Assembly: GCA_001574975.1 (NCBI GenBank)
Contig: KQ965744.1
Location: 1 to 64,000 of the forward strand
Reading direction: 5' to 3'
DNA from: Gonapodya prolifera JEL478
Taxonomy: Eukaryota > Monoblepharomycota > Monoblepharidomycetes > Monoblepharidales > Gonapodyaceae
Length of the DNA: 64,000 nt
Part shown: piece by piece, positions 57,201-64,000 of the stretch
How positions within the stretch are numbered: the first letter of the stretch is position 1
Layout of the letters: each line of letters starts with the position of its first letter
The notes under the pieces: model-generated
What the model saw: only the letters and a program-made list of their open reading frames with translations
Databases searched by the model: none
Told to the model about the DNA's origin: nothing
Position numbers and translations under genes: made by a program

Positions 57201-57420
57201 AATTGGTTGGAGGATCTACAAGCCCAGGGGTTGATGTAGTGGCTGGCTGGATGAGATCCCCCGCTGACGTCGAGCGTCTTCGGCCATCTGTTATCGAAGT
57301 AGTATTTGAATCATTCCGCGACAGGTTCTGAGGAGTCCAGGAGGAGTTGGCGACGGATTGATCCCCTGGACTGCTCTGTCCTCCCGTCTCCGAGGGTTGC
57401 TCCACGCGTGCGTCCATCAC
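51286..57420 (-). CDS. Multidomain RhoGEF: RGS-like, C1, RA, DH, PH
   Basis: Many exons on the minus strand. Order from the N-terminus: Ser/Thr-rich leader (57420-56840); RGS-like region (about 56750-55680; HAHRIFQTYLQRRSPLAIPF ... FDRAVDRLLDMPSEYYTSDI) with a large insert; C1 domain (about 55030-54740) with complete HX12CX2C...CX2CX4HX2CX7C spacing but 39 residues between the second and third Cys; coiled coil (about 54590-54200); Ras-association-like domain (about 54110-53690; VVYIENGESSTKSMFLGQ, YVLVFKGEKDG); DH domain (about 53640-52740; signature HRLTRLPLLLKRLAGT); PH domain (about 52690-52270; MLVFTDMILITR, FQVIHLQQEIHSLQAM). A disordered tail follows. DH-PH activates Rho-type GTPases at membranes; the added domains suggest inputs from G-protein, lipid and Ras signals. 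The exon junctions around 56700-57000 are unresolved, and the RGS call is the weakest. Confidence 0.8.
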
Positions 57421-58178
57421 CCGCTACGCATTCGATTGGACCGGATGGTTCGAGATCGCTGTGTGCTGACTTGGGAGAGTGTCGCGAGATTGTGCCGATC
57501 GAAACGTGGGTGTGTGCTGTGGCCACTGGCTCCGCATTCCACTCCCCACGGGATCGACACTAACCGCGCTTGTGACTGAAGCAAGCGTGAAGTCGGCGTA
57601 TCTATTATGCGCTCACCTCACGCCGCTAAACCACGCTTGAGCGTGCACCCTATGGTGCTGCATTCATCCATTACAACAACTTTAGAGCACCTGTTGTGAT
57701 GATATTTCATCATAAGCATCTGCTGTAATATTATTTCATCACAAACATCAGCGAAGCAAGGCGACATCGGACCTGACTTCGAACATTCTGGAGCTGCGCG
57801 CACTTTGAAAGTGATCCTTATCACCGATTTGGCTCAATAGATATTCAAGATGCCAGGCATCACTCTTTTGAAATTTCATCATTTGGTTAATTCTTCTGTT
57901 CAACCCCAGGCAAGCAAGATATATGCTGTACCAAATAATTGTTCGCTGGTTTCTCTTGTGGCGTGGGGTTTCAAACAAGGTGGAGCCCTGAATGACGTGA
58001 TGAATGCCCGTGTGCGCGGAGAGTCCCAACCAAACCTCACCGAACCAAACTCCACCCATTCCCCATTCGTTATTTGAAGACCCTGCCAGAAACCGGGAAC
58101 CGTGCAAGCTTCCATTTTCCCGTGCCGACGAAATCTGTCGCATAACGTAATCTGGGACCATCCACGGTTTGGAACTCG
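57421..58178. promoter_or_regulatory. Divergent promoter region RhoGEF / MAPKKK
   Basis: 758 bp between divergent start codons. It contains a short imperfect direct repeat (GTGATGATATTTCATCATAAGC near 57692 and GTAATATTATTTCATCACAA near 57723) with ATTTCATCA cores that are candidate shared regulatory sites. A 75-codon frame at 57850-58077 has no recognisable character. Confidence 0.45.
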
Positions 58179-61100
58179 ATGGCGATGCGAATGGCGCCAG
58201 AGCCGAATGTGAAGGAAGAAATGATCCATCGCCCTGATGGCGGCTCATCTCGGAGCGACACGGCGTTGACGATTGAGGGCGAGAGCTCAGAATCAACTGC
58301 GAGTGAGCGGAAAGCCAGCGCCGCTGCCGACCACGCATCTGGGCCGGTATTGGATAGTTCTCAAGATGATTCTGCACAACAGGATCATGATTCAAATCGC
58401 AAGGATGATACAGGACCCACCGGATCACTGTTCGCCCGTTCGAATATCGACATCGCGAATACCCGTGCAGTTTTTCCGCCGGGAGCTCTGACGCTTAATG
58501 GAGACCGACACGCTTCTCTCCCGGGGATGGCACTCGGTTTCGAGACAGCCGGAACGTTGTCAGAAGCACCTCCGCTCCCAACACCTCTGACTCCAACGAA
58601 CATCTTGGGATCCCCGTCGCACCCCGGAAGTCCATCGATCTTTGGAGCATCCGACGCAATAGAAAGCAGTAGTGAGTACCTGTGGACCGAGTTGTTTCTT
58701 TCATAGTTGTGGGGAAACCAAGCAACGTCTCATTGTTCAACTCCTCACCCCCCCACCCCACCCCCCTTGAACCATCTATCGACCGAAATGGTCAAAGGTT
58801 CGCGGCCACCGCTCTCCCGCATCCTGAGCTCCTTTACCGCTTCACCGCAACCCAGCCGTATGGTGGACACACCACCGTCTCGGTACTCTTTACAACCTTC
58901 GCGTCCTCCCGCAAAGCCACCACCGCCAGCTCGCCCAAAGATTCATTTTGCTTCTCCTTCAAGCTCAGTTATTCCACAATCTCCTCCCACCGCGGTTGCT
59001 GCCGCTCCATCGACGGTGCAAAAACCCACACCTCAAGAGCGTCTTGAGTGGCAATCCATGCTCACCTCCGTCTTGACTGGAGAAGTCATCCGCTCTGAGA
59101 AAGACCGTTTCAATCCACAAGCACCAACACATCGCCCCCCACCCGTTCCTCCACCACCTGCAGAACCACTGTTCCCATTCCTTCCCCCACCAGTCCCACC
59201 TGCAGTAGCAAATTCTCTGGAGGCCCACTCCATGCTCCCTCCTCAAGCGAAGCGAAACTATCACGCAGATCAACGCACAGCGATATGGTTCGGAGTCCGT
59301 GCAAAGGTTCGGGACCGGACCGAGACAGAGGAGAGGTGGTGGGTGGAGCAAGCTCGAAGAAGTGTGGTGCCAGGGGCGGTGAAGAATGTTCTGGAGTTTG
59401 AAGTGAAGGATGAAGAGGATGACGGCGGAGGAAGGTCCCCATACCAGCAAGGTGCGTATTGGAGAGAATGTTCCATAAAACGTTTTCTCGAGACCAGTGA
59501 CCATTGCTTCCAACCTCCGTTTAGTCGTTGACGTTTTAACTCTCGTTGACCTTGCTGAATCGCTGTTTCCGACTCGTCGACACCTCATTGCCTACTATCC
59601 GGACTTTGCCTCACTTCAATTCACATACAATGTAGACGCCCTTGTCTCCTGGTTGGCTGTAACACGTTCTTTAAAGACCCAAGTTCACGTCCTCCGATCC
59701 TGGACGAACTCGGAGACTATTCTCTCTGCCGATCGAGTTTTCATTGAGCGAATTCTCAAGGAGAGCGGGGTGAAAGGAACTTTTGAGAAGAGGATCATGA
59801 CAATTTTGTCCGGTCTCGTCCGCCGTGCGAAGGATGCGATGGTGTCAAACGCCCAAGCATTTTCAAAAATGAAACTACCTGTTAATATGGACGATTTGAG
59901 CCAGCTGGCGGCCTTTCCGGGGAGTCTCATGGAGGAAATTCTCAGAGTCCGCCTGGAGTATGCAGAAGTCTTAATGCGTCCTCGTGATGGGAGTAGTGCT
60001 ATTGGTGAGGTCATTGAAGACTTTGGTATCACGCTTGGATTTACGGCGAGGATCAAAAGAGTAAGCTGGTTTCTTTCGAAAAGAAAGGAAAACCACGTCC
60101 CTAAATGGGCCTCATTCATTGCTTTAGGAAACCTTGTTTATCAATGCACCTGCACCTGGGTGGCATATCACCTCTTCGTTGTCCTCCACCTACGACACCA
60201 CTTTCTTGTCGTCACTTCGTTTCTATTTCCGATTACTTGGAAATCGTCTGAAACTCTCTACTGAGGGCGCGTTTTTCAAGGAGGTCGAAGCTCTGGAAGG
60301 GGAATATGACTTCATCACCGGTGTTGTGGCACCCTGGTGTAAAGGTGCAGATGTTGAAGCCGCGGAGGAATTTTGGTGAGATCCAGGACTAGATTGCTTT
60401 GTGGTAGGAGATAACTTTTCTTTTGGTTGTCGCAGCGCACTTGAAGAACAACTTTTGATGAAAGTCAAGAGCTATTTTCAAGCGAACATGAACGTTGGTC
60501 CAAGTTTTCTCACTACTGCACCCAACACCGGTAGTGGTGCTCTGGGGGCCCGTGGGAAGTTCAGGAGAACAGAAGTGGCGATTCCGGAAAACGCGGAGGC
60601 TTCTCGCTATGGATCCGAGCCACGGGTGGATGGACCAGAAGATAGTTTCGATGAACGCCAACGGACTGTTGCCACCGATCGCAGTCTGACTCTCGGAGGG
60701 GCTAGTCACACTCCACCACCGTCACTGTCCTTATCCATTCGTTCAGTCGCAGTCGAAGCCACTCTGGCTGCAGCTTCGGGTGCTATTCCACCTACTGCAG
60801 CCCTTGCTCGGTGGTACAGATCCCGCGTCCTGGAAAATGTTCGTTCTCGTTCTCGGAAGCTACTCCAGTTTCTGCGGCGTTTGATTGAGGAACTCGAATG
60901 TGCTGCCGAGTACGATCTAAACGATGTAGAGTCCCTAGTCACGAGACTCAATCGCTCAGGGCATTCACTTCTGGACTGTGACGGAACGGGGAAATATGTT
61001 ACTGAAACAGGGAGTCTGGTTTTCGCGAGTCCTGCTCTCAGGGATAAGCCCGAAGTCGTGAAGAAGATGCTAAAAGGCTGTTTCGTGAGAGATCGCCAAG

Positions 61101-63678
61101 GATCTTCTGTGGGAACTGGATTGGAGGTGGCCGATGGGGGTGGTGTTTGCGGTGTAGGGCCAAGTGGATGGCTGACAGTCGTGAGCCCGGGAAAAGGGAA
61201 AGTTCATTGGGGCCGTAAAGGTGTGCTGATGCAATTTTCTGAGCCCCCAATGCTCAACAGCAGACCATTCCTTGTCAGAACAAATCGAGCACGCCTTGTC
61301 ACTGACGGTGGAGATATCTTGATGGCTGCTAGAGCGAACTTCGAGGAACTGATAGAGATGGCGGCGAACAACAACACTAATGAATCAACAACCATCTCCT
61401 CTGCTTCATTTGGGGCAGCTCGGAACATGAACACGCAACGATTCCCTATCACAGTTGGGTCGGCTATTGGTTCTTGGGGCGTTCTGCGCAAGGAGCACAA
61501 AGCTCATCAGAGAAGTGTTGGTTTCGCTCTGAAGAGTGTAAAAAGGACGTTGATGTCTCTTGCGATACTGGTGGTCCAATCAATTGAAACAGCAAGGGAT
61601 ATGCTCCGCAAAGCTGCATCACTGGAAGCGGCAAGGGCACGCTTTACAGGTATCGCTGAATCTAGCCTTAAACTGGATGAAGATGGTGCGACTGCTGGTC
61701 ATCGAGAGTCTGACGAGTTGAATGATGGGCGTCCTGCTTCTGCAAGTGGATCCGCTGGTTCCTCTCGAAGTGGAACACTTTCAATAGGATCCGAAATGGG
61801 CCCTGGGCAAGAATTGCTTGAGGAATGGTTCACCTTTGCCAGTGATTTTGGATATCGTGTTTTGCGATATATTGGAAAGAAAGGCAGGAAGGAACTTAAT
61901 CACAAGTTGGTTCGCCTTTCTGTTGATTGGATGCATTTTGTTGTGCGGGATTGTGTGAATACGGATAAACGAACTTTCCGCTGGGCTCTACTCGCGTTGG
62001 AGTTTGCGATGAAAATTACGTGAGAATATTGGAACTTGCAATGTTTTCACAATAGTTTGACTTCCGAAATCTCAGGTCTGAAAACATATCTGAACTGCGA
62101 GACGATGAGTTCGTTGCAATGCGCATCGGTGTCGCACGTTGCATGTCTCTCTCAGTTTCACACGTCGACATCCTCGGAGCGCGACAATTGGCGAGAGAGG
62201 CACTTGAGGCCTCTTCCAATCGCCATGAAGAATTCAGTCGTCCTGCACTCGGGTCGATTGCGGAAACGCATAAGTGGCTTTCAACAGACGTTATGACCGC
62301 GGAACGCGAACATTGGATTCGTCAATTAAGCGATCTTGAAGAAGACCGGCAGCGGAAACAGAGAGGTCTTCGGGTTATTGGTAAAGTACTCGATAGCCAG
62401 AACATTGAAGACAGAAACATTTCGTTCTTGGCCTCATCTGTCGGATCATCGATAACATTTCGGTGGCAACAAGGGAAGTTCCTGGGTGGTGGTTCGTTTG
62501 GGTCGGTATATATGGGCATCAACCTCGATAGCGGTGATGTCATGGCGGTCAAGGAGATTAAGTTTCAAGATGTCAGCTCCCTTGATTCATTAAAGAGAAA
62601 CATAAAAGAGGAAATGAACGTCATGCAGATGCTACATCACACCAACATTGTGGATTACTACGGCGTGGAAGTTCACAAGGACAAGCTCTACATATTCATG
62701 GAGTATTGTCCCACATCAATGGCTCGGCTTCTTGAACATGGTCGGATGGACGACGAGGCCATTGTAAGAGTCTATGCAAAACAAATGTTGAAAGGTCTCC
62801 AGTATCTTCATTCAAAAGATATTGTTCATCGGTGAGTTGGTCCAGCAACCTTTTGAAATAAGGAATTTCTGACGTCTATTTTTTGCAGAGACGTGAAGCC
62901 TGCAAACACGTTGATGGATGCCCATGGCACTCTGAAATTTGTTGATTTCGGGGCGTCGAAGATCTACAAAAATCAAAAGACCATTGTGGTGGACGGGGAG
63001 CAGAACAGTTTCATAGGCACACCTCACTACATGGTGATTGTGCAATTGCGTGTTCGGATTGCGTTTGTGTAAGCTGACTGTTATCGCTCTTTGAAGGCAC
63101 CAGAAGTGATTACTGGGGAACCCTTCAAGGATATTCCAAAAGGGGCGCAGGACATCTGGTCCATGGGTTGTTGTGTGTTGGAAATGATCACGGGAAGGAA
63201 ACCTTGGAATACCCTTGACAACGAATGGGCGGTGAGTCCCCAAAGTGCAATAGGGGCGTCCGCTCAACTGACCTAGTGAATGCGGCAGATTATGTACCAT
63301 ATTGGGATATCCGGTCGCCACCCACCTCTTCCAGATCCCACTCAAATCTCTGATGAAGGAATGTCCTTCCTTGCCCTTTGCTTCACCCGACCTGCTAAAG
63401 ATAGACCGACCGCGACACAGCTTCTCGAGCATCCATGGGTCTGTGACGTGGATGAGAATGCTTTTTACATTACGGAAGGCCTCACACCGAGTCCCGGGTT
63501 TGAAGTGATTGCGCAACCGTTTGGTCTTGGTCAGGGCGGAACTCTTGCCGTTAGCACACTTTCATCCACACCTGGTACCGGCGGATATTCTAATCCGAGC
63601 ACGATTGCGACTGCGAGAAACTCTCCCGTTTCTGAGGTCGTTGGGGTTGACTACATTTCGGCATTTTCCCACTCGTAG
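58179..63678 (+). CDS. Ssk2/Wis4-type MAP kinase kinase kinase
   Basis: Nine exons in phase (58179-58671, 58798-59451, 59525-60060, 60128-60375, 60436-62019, 62076-62831, 62889-63033, 63097-63231, 63289-63678) give 1646 residues. The N-terminal about 230 residues are disordered. LEWQSMLTSVLTGEVIRSEK (about residue 245) is the conserved start of the long helical regulatory region of Ssk2/Ssk22/Wis4. The C-terminal kinase (about 1300-1600) has GKFLGGGSFGSVYMG, AVKEIK (catalytic Lys), IVHRDVKPANTLMD (catalytic loop), VDFGASKIY (DFG) and GTPHYMAPE. These MAPKKKs activate the Pbs2-Hog1/Wis1-Sty1 osmotic and oxidative stress pathway, usually downstream of a response regulator that binds just before the kinase domain. 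The gene shares a promoter region with the RhoGEF. Start: ATG 58179; two in-frame ATGs follow shortly. Confidence 0.92.
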
Positions 63679-63874
63679 TTCAATTTCGTTTTCACATTAG
63701 AGTAGTGACCCATTCCTAATTGCATTGTCTCATATTATTGTCTGCTCAAATAATGAGAATTGTATCAAAGAAACACACGTCTGTTGAAATAGCGCAGCCG
63801 GTTGTCCTTGGAACCACCACCGCTGAATGATCGTGACAGAATCCCGACAAGCGAGCCCAACGTAGACCTTGAAA
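63679..63874. other. Short intergenic region at right edge
   Basis: About 195 bp, AT-rich in its first half, holding the 3' end of the MAPKKK gene (AATAATGAG near 63751). A minus-strand frame here (63730-63987) opens antisense to the next gene and is not supported by motifs. Confidence 0.4.
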
Positions 63875-64000
63875 ATGTCGCAGGCGGCACCTCGTGCTGA
63901 CTCTCTACGCTTTTCCGGTCGCCGCCAGCCTCCAGCTCTCACGACATCTTCCTCAAACCAGCAACTGCAATCTTTTTCAAACTCCACGTCCTCGGACCCA
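63875..64000 (+). CDS. N-terminus of a gene cut by the window edge
   Basis: ATG at 63875 (context GAAAATGTC, A at -3) opens a frame to the window end: an Arg/Pro-containing start (MSQAAPRADSLRFSGRRQPP) followed by a Ser/Gln/Asn-rich disordered stretch. This is typical of fungal regulatory or signalling proteins, but the family cannot be told from 42 residues. Confidence 0.45.
   Translation, partial: MSQAAPRADSLRFSGRRQPPALTTSSSNQQLQSFSNSTSSDP

Overview
This window reads as nuclear DNA of a fungus, most likely a flagellated (chytrid-type) one. Evidence: short GT-AG introns (about 50-130 nt) with GTGAGT/GTAAGT donors; fungal-type genes (phenol 2-monooxygenase, an Ssk2/Wis4-like MAPKKK, GH26 glycosidase); and an LRRCC1/VFL1-like centriolar gene, a family lost in non-flagellated fungi. 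The assignment is inference from gene content.

Left part (1 to about 18.8 kb). The edge holds a truncated 3' piece of 28S rRNA on the minus strand. It is followed by a long, GC-rich array of strongly diverged repeats with no convincing protein gene. The repeats are ordered modules (A-B-C-D, up to about 2.9 kb per unit). At equivalent places several copies keep GTGAGT donors, CTGAC branch-like motifs and AAG/GAG acceptor-like ends, so the array looks like a decayed, tandemly duplicated spliced gene or noncoding transcript unit.

Transition zone (about 18.8-27.9 kb). Here lie a small single-pass membrane protein gene, a GT61-like fragment, a type II membrane protein gene with apparent frameshifts, a hAT-like non-autonomous element with a perfect 8-bp target duplication (containing an assembly gap), a second glycosyltransferase-like gene with in-frame stops, a repeat built on one 12-bp motif in both orientations, and an F-box gene cut by that repeat. 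This is a graveyard of broken genes and mobile DNA.

Right part (about 27.9-64 kb). A compact, healthy genic region follows: phenol 2-monooxygenase (+); RED/IK splicing factor (+); tubulin cofactor A (-) divergent from VPS51 of the GARP complex (+); a secreted GH26-like glycosidase (+); a histidine phosphatase with a C-terminal PIP-box (+); LRRCC1-like protein (-); a PARG-like hydrolase (+); an unrecognised 467-residue protein (-); a large RhoGEF with probable RGS, C1, RA, DH and PH modules (-), divergent from an Ssk2/Wis4-like MAPKKK (+); and the start of one more gene at the right edge. Exon structures were deduced by hand from frame and splice signals; where a junction could not be resolved this is stated.
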